A DNA stretch of 64,000 nt, taken from NCBI RefSeq assembly GCF_964355755.1, contig NC_092670.1:10789201-10853200 (forward strand), given 5' to 3'. Under the pieces are notes generated by a model. It worked only from the letters and a program-made list of their open reading frames with translations, was not told the DNA's origin and made no database searches. Position numbers and translations under genes: made by a program. Shown one piece after another: positions 45,165 to 56,539 of this stretch (position 1 is the stretch's first letter; each line of letters begins with the position of its first letter). This DNA comes from Antedon mediterranea (taxonomy: Eukaryota; Echinodermata; Crinoidea; Comatulida; Antedonidae).

Positions 45165-46367
45165 GCCCCGGGCTTCATGGCACTCGTCCACGATCCCGTC
45201 TTACTGAAACATAGGATTTCGATCGAAATTGGCAGAGTTAAGAACATCAACAAAAACCCGGTTGGAGAGAAAGCTGTACGCGAATTGTCAGAAGAGTTAC
45301 TTCGGCAAGAGCCTGGTGGTGGTCCCATCTCACCGACGGTGCTTGCTGTCGCCACATCTCGTCTTAACTCCCGTATCCGAACACGAGGATTGTCGTCTCG
45401 CAAAATGTGGACACAGCGAGATCAGTTCACTCATGACCAAATCCCTATTTCTGACCGCAAGTTGATTATCAGCCAACAGCACCTCAGAGCCTCTAATCAC
45501 GCGCACAGCGAAAAGTCTAAGGCACCCGTCGCGTGTTCAGCACCTGACGTTTCTATTACGGTTGGTGATTTAGTCTACCTGTGGACAGATCGTCGCAAGA
45601 CCTGTGCACGAGATCGCTATCTCGTTGTTTCTGTAGATGGAAAGTGGTGCAACGTCCGAAAGTTTACGCACTCACAATTGAGAAGCGCTACTTATCGTGT
45701 AAAGAAATCAGAGTGTTTTACTTTACCGACTGACGTTCATCATTCTCCCACACCAACCTCACAACGCCACTGCGACACCTCTGATGAAGAACCTGATTTC
45801 ACAGTTGATCCGTCTCCATTTCCTCCACCCGAGGTACCGTCAACTCTTTCTGCCTCTCCTGATGAGGTGAACGACAAGTCATCATCCATACAGACCCCGG
45901 AAGAATCACCAATGGAAGTTCCAGTACAGTTGTCTCATCGCACATCCACACGTTCACGCAGATTTCCTAGACATCTCGCTGACTACGTTCTTGATTTATA
46001 ATATTTCATTCGTATTATATAGTTAAGTTTCGACCATTCAATTTAGATTTTGAGTGCTTTTGCTTGCTTTGCTTTGTTTTTGACTTTTGTGTTTTATGAG
46101 AAGAGAAAAAAAATGATTACGCCAGTCTAGCGCCCCCTATCTGGGTTGACTCATATATCATGGCCGCTGGTTGTTATGTTATTGTTGTGATATTTGGTTT
46201 TGACGAATAAAGATCTTATTCTACTTGAGTCTTACGTGTCCGGTCGTCTTTATTGTGGTGTGCCTTTTGCCTTACTGGCGCTTAATATTTTCTTGATTTA
46301 AGGGAAATTCTTAGGATTTAAGGGAAATATCTCACTTAATGTGATTTTGGTGAATACGGCCACAGGC

Positions 46368-46725
46368 TCTGAACTTCCCAAATTTTCAACTCCAAATAAA
46401 CCAAATGAGGAAGTTAAAACACCACGCTTATAGACCTACGAAAAGCCTCCATCGCTTTTTCATACGTTTAGTGGAGGACTTCATCAATCTACTTCGAATG
46501 CAGCGTTAAGAAAACATATACATGATATCGGTATCCGCAGCGTCACTGATATAATTTCGCTGAAAAATCGCAATCATCCTTGCCTCATTCTGTGTTGTGT
46601 TGGACAATGAATCTGATACTCTGATCATCTCATCACCTGAATCGTGGCCAGACAGAGTTCGCGTGAGGGACTTTACACATAGAAAGCCGAGGAATAACTT
46701 ACATTGCTTCAAACATCATCCTACC
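46368..46725 (+). pseudogene. Retroelement-like ORF remnant, 3' part
   Basis: Continues the frame cut at 42028: GSELPKFSTPNKPNEEVKTP, stop, LFHTFSGGLHQSTSNAALRK, SVTDIISLKNRNHPC, then in another frame LIISSPESWPDRVRVRDF. The WP...VRVR ending resembles the C-terminus of some retroelement ORF1 proteins. I am not sure of the family. Confidence 0.4.
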
Positions 46726-46839
46726 TGATGAGGTTGTGAAAAAGTTAAACACAATATTTAAAAAATTTATTTGGAATTAGATCGGAGCGAATATGAATTA
46801 GGTGGATTAAAAGTGTTCCACCTTGGCAACTATTTAGAA

Positions 46840-47890
46840 TTTATTAGTTTATCATGGATAATAAAATTGAGTTGTGTCTGTTGTGTCATCTGCAAAACAA
46901 TTAATTTTTAGCTCGTTCCTGTCGTGTAAATTTTGAGGTAGTTTAATACACTTAATTTAGTCAGACTGTCTAATTTTGCAAGCAAGTGGTTCTACACCTA
47001 GTACAAAAAGAAAGCAGAGATTGGACAGCCTTGTCTTACTCCTCTTTCGACATTAAAGAATTTAGACACATGTCCGTTATTGATTAAAATGAATTATTTT
47101 TCCAAAGTTTAGTCTTTTGAGAACATCTATTAATATCGCCTATTAATCGAGTCAAATGCCTTTTTAAAATCAACGCATAGCATTCTCGAGTTTCTTGAGA
47201 TATCTTCAATTAGTCTTATATTTTAGTGTATATTTCTTCCTTTAACAAAACCGCTTTGATAATAACTAATAATAGAATAACTTCTCGTTGCTAAGCATTT
47301 GGTTAGAATTTTATAGTCTATCTTTAAATGACTGCTAATAGGACGCCAATTATCTCGTGAGTGGCGGGGTAAATCTTTCCCTTTGTGTATAGCATTTAAG
47401 AGATTGAGATTTTGTTAATTCACCAAATTTGTATGATCATTAAATGCATTCACTACTTGTTATCCTAACCCAGAATCTTTTATAAATTCAGATGAGAGCC
47501 CATCATACCCAGGGCTTTTATTATTTTCAATCATTTTTAGTGCATTTAAACATTCCTCATAGCTATACCTATATCTAGTTTCGGAAAAGTAATTCCATCT
47601 AGAAATGATTCTATATTTTCTGTAAGACTGTCGTTTTCAGATCTATATAGTTCATCAGAAAAGAAACTGACCTGCATGTTTAAAATGTCAGAGTTGTTTG
47701 TGATTTCTCTGTTGAATTTGTTTGAGTTTTTTTATACCTCTTATTTTTTCTAGATTAAAAAATATTTTGATGACCTTTCACCTTCTTCGCACCACTTTTC
47801 ACGAGATCTTATTTGAATGCCTCTAACTACGTGCTCGTAAAGCGTTTCATATTCCAATTTTACCTTGTTATATTGACGTCAAAGGGACAA
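46840..47890 (-). mobile_element. L1/Tx1-like LINE remnant
   Basis: On the minus strand GIQIRSREKWCEEGERSSKY (about 47800), NNKSPGYDGLSSEFIKDSG (about 47500), WRPISS...DYKILTKCLA (about 47310-47350), QSGFVKGRNI (about 47240), VDFKKAFDSINR (about 47160) and a rest of the thumb appear in order. These are L1-clade RT blocks. Many stops; both ends are lost. Confidence 0.75.
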
Positions 47891-47986
47891 TAAGTTTTGT
47901 ATTTTTATTTTAACCGATTTTTGTTTGATTTACGCGAATCCGTGAATGTTTATACCAAATTCATTTTTAATTTCAATTTTTTTTTA

Positions 47987-48017
<31 letters not shown>
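47987..48017. repeat. (GA)n microsatellite
   Basis: About 15 GA units with one interruption. Confidence 0.95.
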
Positions 48018-48187
48018 TGAAAGTGATAAGGTTACACTTCAGAGTCAATGGTTTTGGCTAACTCAATTTTTGCTTATATGTATAATAATGTTTTTTTTCT
48101 TTTATATAACTTTAATTTTGCATGCCACTATTATAACCATTTTTATATTTTAAATAGATTAAAAAAAAAAAAAAGGAAACAGAGGGA

Positions 48188-48713
48188 TGTAATGTAATGA
48201 TATACATTTATAATTGAGAAATCAACCTTTGTATCAGAATTCAAATAAGTTCACAAACTTGGCCCAGAAAGTCCAGAGGAGAGTTTGTCCAGATGTTTTA
48301 AAAGTCCATTTAGCTCATAATTAAATCCCAAAAGTAAACAGTTTATTTGACTTCTCTAACCGTTCCCATTGTAAAACAATTAGATACTGACAGTTTTAAG
48401 CAAAGATTCGACAGGGCCAATTTATCATTGTAACCTCCCCAGATAAGATCAATCACTCCCACCTAAACACCCTGGATCAACTTAGAATATACCCCCAAGA
48501 GCCCAGACACACCTTACAGCCACTTCACGGAGCACACACCTCACAGCAACTTCCTCAGAAGCAGACCTACACACCTCACATCTCACCAACAGCATCACCT
48601 AATCCTCTCTTCCTTATCCTTATACTTATAGTTGTATATTATATTGTATCAAGTATTATTGAATAAACAATATATGTGTTACTGCAGTCAAGCGAGTAAG
48701 AGTCTTCATTACA
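48188..48713 (+). mobile_element. Possible solo LTR
   Basis: 526 bp that starts TGTAATGTAATGA and ends TCTTCATTACA, so the ends carry the short inverted repeat TGTAATG/CATTACA with 5'-TG and CA-3'. AATAAA occurs about 50 bp before the end. No target duplication is seen and no internal retroelement adjoins it, so the call is tentative. Confidence 0.45.
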
Positions 48714-48950
48714 AGTCAGAAACCTCATAACTCTATATTACACTACGTGAACATTTTCATTAAACCAAAGTTTGTTGCACAACTACATATGTACATGCAT
48801 CTTCTGTCCAAGTTACAACATTACTGCTATCGCCGTTTTTTAGATCTGCGACCAACAAAAAATGAGCAGAAAAAATGAAATTTTTGACAATAATAATAGG
48901 CTATCACTCTACAGAGAGCGATAGCGTAATAAATACAAATACTACTTATA

Positions 48951-51745
48951 GTCCATGGGCTGGAGGGGGTTACCGTGCACTCCCCCCCCCCACAGTTAAA
49001 CTTCTTTGGTATCATTTTCTTCCCACGGACATATAGAGTGAAAAAATCGATGTTAACAAGAAAAATATAGGGATGCATTGTATGTACTTGCGCCATTTGT
49101 AATGATCCTCAGTGTTTTATCTTCAAATATGTTTTGGGGTAGGGGGTAACAATTATCCCAATAACCCACGAATCCAACACCTAATTAGTATTATCTTGGT
49201 ACCATTGTGTAGCATACATCTTTTAAAATCTTATAAAATTTAAATAAAATTAATCGGACTATTAGTAGGGTCAGTAGAGGTCAAAAGGTCATTGACCTTT
49301 TACAAAAATGCACATTTTTGCAAAAATATAGATAAATTTCAACATAGTATCTATAATTTTCAATATGTTTTATCTTAATTGTGTTTTATTTGTGCTTACT
49401 GACATATTGAATAAGAAAATATATGTTAACAAGATTAAAATTGCAGTTCATTATACACAAAGTATCATTTTTTAGTCTTAAAAATTGTAATAAAAATACA
49501 TTTTTTGGGGTAGGGTGTAACATTAATAGCAATAACTCAGGAATCAAACATCTAATTAGTATGATCTTGGTGTCGTTGTGTAGCATTCGTGTTTTTTAAC
49601 CATATAGAATTTTAATAAAATTAATTGAGCCACGTTTAAGGTCAGTAGAGGTCAAAAGGTCACTGACCTTTTGCAAAATTGCAAATATTTGCCATAATGA
49701 GATACATTTCAATATCAAATCTCCAATTTGTTCAATACTTTTCATTTTAATTGTGTTTTACTTGTGTTTACTGACATTGAATAACAAAATGTGTGTTAAC
49801 ATGATAAAAATTGCAGTGCATTAATACCATTGTCATGTAATTTTATTATTCTTCAAAGTTGCAATAAAAAGACATTTTTCGGGTAGGGGGTAGCATTAAT
49901 ACCAATAATCCAAGAATCAAACATCCATTGACCTTAATAATCGTTCGATTAATTTCATTTAAATTCAACATGATTACAAAAAAATACACTGTATGCTACA
50001 CATTGATACCAAGATCGTACTAATTAGATGTTTGATTCTTGGGTTATTGGTATTAATGCTACCCCCTACCCCAAAAATGTCTTTTTATTGTAATTTTGTT
50101 ATTCTTCAAAATTACATGACAATTGGTATTAATGCAGTGCAATTTTTTTCATGTTAACACACATTTTGTTATTCAATGTCAGTAAACACAAGTAAAACAC
50201 AATTAAAATGAAAAGTATTGAAAAAATTGAAGATTTGATATTGAAATGTATCTCATTATGGCAAATATTTGCAATTTTGCAAAAGGTCAGTGACCTTTTT
50301 GACCTCTACTCACCTTAAACATGGTTCGATTAATTTTATTAAAATTCTATATGATTAAAAAACACGAATGCTACACAACGACACCAAGATCATACTAATT
50401 AGATGTTTGATTCTTGGGTTATTGCTATTAATGTTACACCCTACCCCAAAAAAATGTATTTTTATTGCAATTTTTAAGAATAAAAAATGATAATTTGTGT
50501 ATAATGAACTGCAATTTTAATCTTGTTAACATATATTTTCTTATTCAATATGTCAGTAAGCACAAGTAAAACACAATTAAGATAAAACATATTGACAATT
50601 ATAGATACTATGTTGAAATTTATCTGTATTTTGGCAAAAATGTGCATTTTTGTAAAAGGTCAATGACCTTTTGACCTCTACTGACCCTACTAATAGTCCG
50701 ATTAATTTTATTTAAATTTTATAAGATTTTAAAAGACATATGCTACACAATGGTACCAAGATAATACTAATTAGGTGTTGGATTCTTGGGTTATTGGGAT
50801 AATTGTTACCCCCTACCCCAAAAATGTCTTTTTGTTGTAATTTTGAAGAATAACAAAATTACATGACAATTGGTATTAATTTTTTTCATGTTAACACATA
50901 TTTTGTTATTCAATATGTCACTAAACACAAGTAAAACACAATTAAAATAAAAAATATTGAAAATTGGAGATTTGATATTGAAATGTATGTCATTATGGCA
51001 AATATTTGCAATTTTGCAAAAGGTCAGTGACCTTTTGACCTCTACTGACCTTAAAATTGGTTCGATTAATTTTATTCCAATTTTATATGATTAAAAAACA
51101 TGAATGCTACACAACGACACCAAGATCATACTAATTAGATGTTTGATTCTTGGGTTATTGCTATTATTGTTACCCCCTACCCCAAAAAATGTATTTTTAT
51201 TGCAATTTTTAACAATAAAAAATAACAATTTGTATATAATGAACTGCAATTTTTATCTTGTTAACATATATTTTCTTATTCAATATGTCAGTAAGCACAA
51301 GTAAAACACAATTAAGATAAAAAATATTGAAAATTGTAGATACGATATTGAAATTTATCTATATTTTGGGAAAAATTTGCATTTTGCAAAAGGTCAATGA
51401 CCTTTTGACCTCTACTGATCTTAATAATCTTCCGATTAATTTTATTTAAATTTTAAAAGATTTTAAAAGATGTATGCTACACAATGTTACTAAGATAATA
51501 CTAATTAGATGTTGGATTCTTGGGTTATTAGGATAAATGTTACCCCCTACCTCAAAAAATATTTGAAGATAAAACACTGATGATCATTACAAATGACGCA
51601 AGTACATACAATGCATCCCTATATTTTTCTTGTTAACATCGATTTTTTCACTCTATATGTCCGTGGGAAGAAAATGATACCAAAGAAGCTTAACTGTGGT
51701 GGGGGGGGGGGGGGGTGCACGGTAACCCCCCTCCAGCCCATGGAC
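48951..51745. mobile_element. 2.8-kb foldback element with tandem-repeat arms
   Basis: The outer ends GTCCATGGGCTGGAGG and CCTCCAGCCCATGGAC are perfect complements, followed on both sides by GTGCAC, a C/G run and a conserved 250-bp block. Inside, units of about 370 bp marked by GGGGTAGGGGGTAAC repeat. Three marks in the left arm (49132, 49502, 49875) face five in the right arm (50038, 50417, 50788, 51151, 51521). Two unit types alternate, so the right arm carries one extra pair of about 735 bp. The turn is at about 49925-50025. No coding capacity. Confidence 0.88.
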
Positions 51746-51959
51746 TATTACTTCTTGATCGGCATACATCAGTATCTGCTATTGTTTGACTGGCAGCCAA
51801 CACAACCAACATACAGCCAATTACTATCTTTGAATTCATTTTGTATCAAACTTAACTTTCTAATAGAAATATTTTTTATCCTGCTATGTCTCCTTTATAT
51901 ATGCTCCAAGCTCAATAATAAATCCGATTAAACATTGTATTTTACCAAGGGAGAGGTGT

Positions 51960-52200
51960 ACAATTAATCCTGCCTTAAAGGAGATTAAACATTCAACCTT
52001 TGAAAGCAATTATTCCTGTTTTATAATTCTTGGGAGTGGTCTGGATTTCCCATATTTCCCTAAGTAGATTAAACATCACATTTGGAAGCAATTATTCCTC
52101 TTTTATAATTCTTGGGAGTGGTCTGGATTTCCCATATTTCCCTAAGTAGATTAAACATCACATTTGGAAGCAATTATTCCTGTTTTATAATTCTTGAATT
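51960..52200. repeat. Tandem repeat, about 83-bp units
   Basis: GCAATTATTCCT(G/C)TTTTATAATTC recurs at about 52007, 52088 and 52170, with TGGTCTGGATTTCCCATATT between. Two full units and two partial ones. Confidence 0.85.
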
Positions 52201-52517
52201 AATAATTCTTTAAATACTTCAGGTCTCATTTCTCATTATCTTTTGGATAATGTATTTGGCTATTTCATCAATTATCTTCCTATCCTTTTTTTTACCATTT
52301 CTTAATTATCATTTTTTACCCATAAAAAAAAGTGAATTGTGTTCCTGATGATGGTAAACATCACTTTTTGTTAAATTAATGATAACATTATGATACTTTC
52401 TTAAGCTCTGTCTACCATCAAACTGTATGTGATGTGCCCATATGTAAATCATTACAATTTTGGGCATATCACTACCATATTTGGGCAGATCACACTTTTT
52501 TTTTGTCAAACTAGTTT

Positions 52518-52690
52518 GATAGTGTATTGTCTCCCAAAATCACGACAAATAAAGATTTATAAAAACAAACTTTGAATATGCCATTTTGCAGTTTGAATGA
52601 CGTTGTCCACTTCCACAGGGACAGAAAAATAATTATTTTTGCTTTCAATTACAGTTTTTCATGTAAATTTATTTTTTTTTAAATACGGTA
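52518..52690. repeat. Diverged end of the TATTGTCCCCC element family
   Basis: TGTATTGTCTCCCAAAA and the following 150 bases (TTTGAATA, CCATTTTGCAGTTTGAATGA, CACTTCCAC) align with the left end of the element at 55361. The other end was not found. Confidence 0.5.
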
Positions 52691-53095
52691 AACAAACATT
52701 CTACAAAAGTTTGTCCACTTATTTTTAAAAGGACATCCATGACTTAAATAGTCTTCTCGTGGAAGACAGCTAGCCATCACAAATGGAATCCATTGAAAGA
52801 TACGATCTTGGTAGAGCAAATACAATAGCCGGTGTAATTGCACATTGAGCCACTTAAAAAAATAGAAAGAACCCGGTCAAAGATCCCTCAAACCACACCT
52901 GAATAAAAGTTGAAGAAAGATTCCTCATTGTATTTACTATACAGTAACCACTGCGCAGATAGTAATGTTACATACCGCAATGAATCATAATTTTTTTACT
53001 ATGATGACATCTTTAAATAATATATATATATAACGTATATTTTAGCTCTACTTTACCGTATTGAGCACTTTCTAGACGGTTACATTGAACCGAAC

Positions 53096-53097
<2 letters not shown>

Positions 53098-53128
<31 letters not shown>
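53098..53128. repeat. (TA)n microsatellite
   Basis: About 15 TA units. A second run lies at 53478-53500 on the other side of the tRNA-like gene. Confidence 0.95.
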
Positions 53129-53131
<3 letters not shown>

Positions 53132-53239
53132 ACAGTAGGCAAAGAACATTAATTCTGAACCGCCCGGTGATATACTGAAATTTAATTAATTAATTTGAAA
53201 CGATAAAGATGAGGAAATCTGTGAGAATGAGAAAAAGTC

Positions 53240-53310
53240 GCCCCAACCGAGACTCGAACTCGGACCGCCTGCTTGATATGCTGTTGCCCTAACCATTAGA
53301 CCACTGGGGC
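53240..53310 (-). tRNA. tRNA-like gene or tRNA pseudogene
   Basis: A 71-nt minus-strand unit. The acceptor stem GCCCCAG pairs with TTGGGGC. The A box reads TGGTCTAATGG, the D arm is present, and the T arm CCGAG-TTCGAGT-CTCGG is perfect with a B box. TTTTT, a pol III terminator, follows within a few bases. The anticodon stem (ACAGC/GCAGG) has two mismatches and the loop ATATCAA would give anticodon AUC. This is more like a decayed tRNA or SINE head than a working tRNA. Confidence 0.6.
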
Positions 53311-53744
53311 TTTCATGGTATTGTTCAAACTCGATTGTATAGCGACTCTTTAACACTCTCGGCGTGGTACGGCGGAACAGCACTAGTCCTCAGTTGTACA
53401 CACGCGCAACAGAGATCAAATTGATACGCCCTCATCTTACAGTATTTTTATTCACGAGGCGGGATCTCCGAAGAGATATATATATATATATATATATATC
53501 TTTAATATATGAACATTTTAAAGAAGGTTAATGTTAATTTTGTTATTTCGGTCTTGATTGTCGAAATTAATGTTTTAAAATTTAATATGCAATTAATTAA
53601 TGATTTAATCAACATTTTTTTTCTTAATTTCATAATAAATCACAGATATGATATATACAGTTTATGAAAATGCAAAATAGGAGTTCTCGAACATTCGGAC
53701 GACCTATGTTAATTTTAAAATTTAGCATCTTTTCACCATTTTCT

Positions 53745-54015
53745 TAACTTACACTTGCGTAGCCTGCCACTTTTGACGTGCTTGTATAACGTGGTTTTAA
53801 GTTGAAAATAAAATATGATGAAATTATTAAAGAAAGGTTGTAAAACAGAAATCGGGCAAAAAGAGTGCGTATTAACGCTTAACGCGCAGTGCGCGTGCAA
53901 AAATCTGAGCACTCATAGCAATTCTTTAACCGCTTAAAATTGCCTGAAACTTATTGTAATTACATCAAAAATAAATGTTAAGCACGCATACGCATGCGTT
54001 ATATGCGCTACAATT
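53745..54015 (+). repeat. Second copy of the GACC-element core
   Basis: GCGTAGCCTG(C/T)CACTTTTGACGTGCT, AACAGAAATCGGGCAAAA, AACGCGCAG(T/C)GCGCG and CGCATACGCATGCGTTA match 3990-4245 in the same orientation. The GACC tracts and TIRs are absent. Confidence 0.8.
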
Positions 54016-54110
54016 GTCTCAATACACTTAATAACGTTGTAGAGCGTTTAGCTGGCTTTAACCATGTGGTTTTCTACCTCGAGCATAACCTTATTGGCTA
54101 TATGGCAGTA

Positions 54111-55145
54111 TCTATATATAAATTTACGTAAGGGCAAAATTCGGTAAATCGCGCCTTACTTTTAGAATTTTTACTCGATGGTATGTAAAGTTGGTTCGTA
54201 CTTTCGGTACTGATTTTAACCACCTGATGTAACCCTGTTTACTAATTAAATTAAGTTAGATAATTAGTTATTGACGATTAAAACGAATTTAGGTTCAACG
54301 ATTTGCCCCAGTTAGGGGAGTTTTCTGATCATGGTATACACTGTCTAATGGATGTCCATCTTGAAAAATACCCGCCACAAAAATGCGAGGAGGCTTCGCA
54401 TTTTCCTATCTCCTCCTACGATAATTGTTTTTAATAGCTGAAAACCGGTTGAACAGCTCGAGTACAGTATCATAATGTTGAAGACAGGCCCATTTTCTTA
54501 AAAAAAATACTATTTTGATAGATTTAATATACGTTTATACAAATGTATTGATTTGCGATGAATGGAACATTCCAATCTCTGTGTCGTTCCACAAGTGTCT
54601 ATTCCCTCAGGCGTCGTAAAGGAAAGTACTGTATACTCATAACAGAAATTCGATCCATTTTTTTTTTCAAACTGTGCTGCAGAGGTTGGATATAATTTTT
54701 TTAAACGGATAATGAGCTAGCGTTTTCAGTCGCCGTAATTTAATATTTATTACCGTTTAAATCGAATTTATGATTTGCCCCGAATAGAGGTGCTTTTCAC
54801 AAATTGTTTAACATTATATATAAAAATACGTCGTAGTGTATCGTTACATGTACTGTACTATTTCAATCGACTACGACGGTGATAGTTTCAACAAAGTATT
54901 ACATCGCAATGTTTTACTGTGTTTAGTGGTATATTATTTGTAAAACATGTTAATTAATATTTCGTTACAAAATAAAGAATATATTTAAAAATTGTTCCTC
55001 TTTGCACCCATCCTCTTCCCCATCTCTCATCCATAATGTTACATACAAAAACACAAATTAAGTTTGTTTAAATTTGACTTAAACAATTGGTCTCATTTTG
55101 TGACAACTTTCTCTTTCGGAAGTAATTCCCAGTGTGCTAATTTTA
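54111..55145 (+). mobile_element. Helitron-like element, 3' truncated
   Basis: The 5' start TCTATATATAAATTTACGTA follows an A, as in the copy at 20493. Homology runs to about 54574. After a private segment the family's 3' half follows (54755-55145). The terminal GCGAGCG hairpin is lost where LINE-tail-like sequence begins. Confidence 0.6.
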
Positions 55146-55356
55146 GTTGAGTATTTATTTATTTATTTATTTTCAATCTTTCTACATAGCAAAAAAACAA
55201 ACATATAAGTATAACAGGGGAGTAGCGGAAAAGCAAAAGTATAAAACTGTCATCTTGTGATGTGCTTGACCAGCCCCTGTCAACTTGAACGATACAATAA
55301 AACCGACATTTAACAAATTTAGAAAAATACATAGAAAAATAAGGTATAATAAAATG
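55146..55356 (-). mobile_element. Probable LINE 3' UTR fragment
   Basis: (TATT)n at 55146-55165, then text that on the minus strand reads as a 3' UTR ending in an A-rich (AATA)n tail. No coding part remains. Confidence 0.4.
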
Positions 55357-56288
55357 TTAAAGATGTATTGTCCCCCAAAAAATAAAAAATAAAGATGAAA
55401 AAAATCAAATTTTGAATAGACCGTTTTGTAGTTAACATAAAGTTATTCACTTCCACCGAAAAAAAATCCGAAAAAAATATTGATTTCGCTTATAAAAAAA
55501 TCAAAATAAGTTTACCATTTTTTCGAACTCATCGGCTCAGAAATTAGGCCGGTAGAGCTAACTCATACATATGCATGATATGTTAATGAGCATCCACACA
55601 GCAGAGATCTGATCTAACAATGGATGATGCACGTTGTATGTACAACACCACCACCACCAGAGATCGACGCGACTGTAGGTGTCCCTGGCCTGATCGTATA
55701 AATATGTAAAGCTGAGCTGTTAATTTGTCGGTAAGTAGGCATAGACGGTTATTTTAAATATAATAATATATATAACGCAATAATAACAGGAAGGTAAATT
55801 AATTAACTTAGCCTGGGATATTTTCAGTTCAGGGCTAGGCCTAGAATAATTAATACATGCTGCTGCATATTAGTTATTACTAGGCTAGTAGCAAGCAGAC
55901 TGTGACAATCGGGTCCCTGCAGAAGATGCCCAGCTAGGCTAGGCCCTATACATTGTACTCTGGCCTAGGCTATATGCCATCAATCTTAGCTACATTCCGA
56001 AAATACAGCCAGTTTGCTGTACCATATATATTACAGTTGAAGCTTGTTTAACTAATTTTTATGATAAAAATAAAACAAACATTTTTCAGGGAAAATGGTT
56101 GCAATACAAGCTTGAAATTCCAAAAGCACTGTAGGCTACAAGTAGACAGAGGGGAAAAGCCAGCTTAGCCATTTTACAACACAAACAAATGTTCTCTGTA
56201 CTGTAGTAAGTCAAATATTTATTTTCTCTTTTTATAAGTTATAACATTATAAGTAATGTGTTTTAATTACCATAGAAAGGTAGTATAC

Positions 56289-56531
56289 TTATTTGACTAT
56301 GTCAAAGTAAGCAATTTCACTAGCCCAATTTTGCACTAAATATGCATGATCTATTTTTTCCAGATTTTCATACTTTGCTTTTACTTTTTTAAAGACGTTG
56401 AGCTGATGAAGACTGGAACAGAGGTCACCCAAAGACAACAATGATGGACTCGGTATTGGAATATGATTGGATATTGCAGGAAAAATATTTCTGACTCTCC
56501 TGCTGCATTCGGCCAATATGTTCTTGTCCAG
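56289..56531 (-). CDS. Unidentified exon-like reading frame inside the TTAA element
   Basis: 81 codons, with the stop, on the minus strand. It begins after a possible acceptor (ATATTTTACAAG) with LDKNILAECSRRVRNIFPAI and continues through SPSLLSLGDLCSSLHQLNVF, KAKYENLEKIDHAYLVQNW to ...YFDIVK-stop. Its composition looks protein-like and unlike its AT-rich surroundings. I do not recognise it. It may be the last exon of a transposase or a captured host exon. Confidence 0.35.
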   Translation of the reverse strand: MDKNILAECSRRVRNIFPAISNHIPIPSPSLLSLGDLCSSLHQLNVFKKVKAKYENLEKIDHAYLVQNWASEIAYFDIVK

Positions 56532-56539
56532 CTTGTAAA

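Larger units (their letters stand above)
42709..45998 (+). pseudogene. Gypsy pol: RT thumb, RNase H, integrase (broken)
   Basis: Blocks in order: [13 protein letters not shown] and [13 protein letters not shown] (RT thumb, 42730 on), [20 protein letters not shown], RNase H with [29 protein letters not shown] and [11 protein letters not shown], then a shift of frame at 43230. Next come [35 protein letters not shown] and another shift at about 43520. The integrase follows: a zinc motif ending in SCHHC, TFAADVLKR with the first Asp, and RTDPAPG with the second Asp. The Mutator-like insert interrupts here. The frame resumes at 45174 with FMALVHDPVL and NPVGEKAVREL (third acidic residue) and ends at 45998. 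At least two frameshifts make it inactive. Confidence 0.88.
42709..46260 (+). mobile_element. Gypsy-type LTR retrotransposon, internal part
   Basis: Starts inside the reverse transcriptase and contains the RNase H, the HHCC and DDE integrase domains and a C-terminal tail. The 5' LTR, gag, protease and most of the RT are missing. After the pol stop at about 46001 come roughly 260 bp of 3' sequence with AATAAA (46207), possibly part of an LTR. A 945-bp DNA transposon splits the integrase. Confidence 0.85.
42029..46367. mobile_element. 4.3-kb TIR element (Harbinger/ISL2EU-like ends) hosting a Gypsy copy
   Basis: Ends CCTGTGGCCGTATTCACCAA and TTGGTGAATACGGCCACAGG are perfect inverted repeats. 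Both ends go on with TTAAGGGAAAT-type repeats. It interrupts the coding-like remnant at 42028/46368. Inside, a direct duplication of about 228-bp period (GGCCTAGCATCTCTACC near 42369 and 42598) precedes the Gypsy insertion. The element's own transposase was not found. The GGCCGTATTCAC start recalls Harbinger/ISL2EU elements (family assignment is inference). Target duplication not clear. Confidence 0.7.

Noticed and set aside
48827-51931. Open frames in the foldback element as a repeated gene
   Set aside because: The same short frames appear mirrored in both arms, end at repeat borders and have no recognisable motif.
53186-53383. 65-codon frame with a SPSGLMVRATAYQAGGPSS stretch
   Set aside because: It is the translation of the tRNA-like sequence, a well-known false protein.
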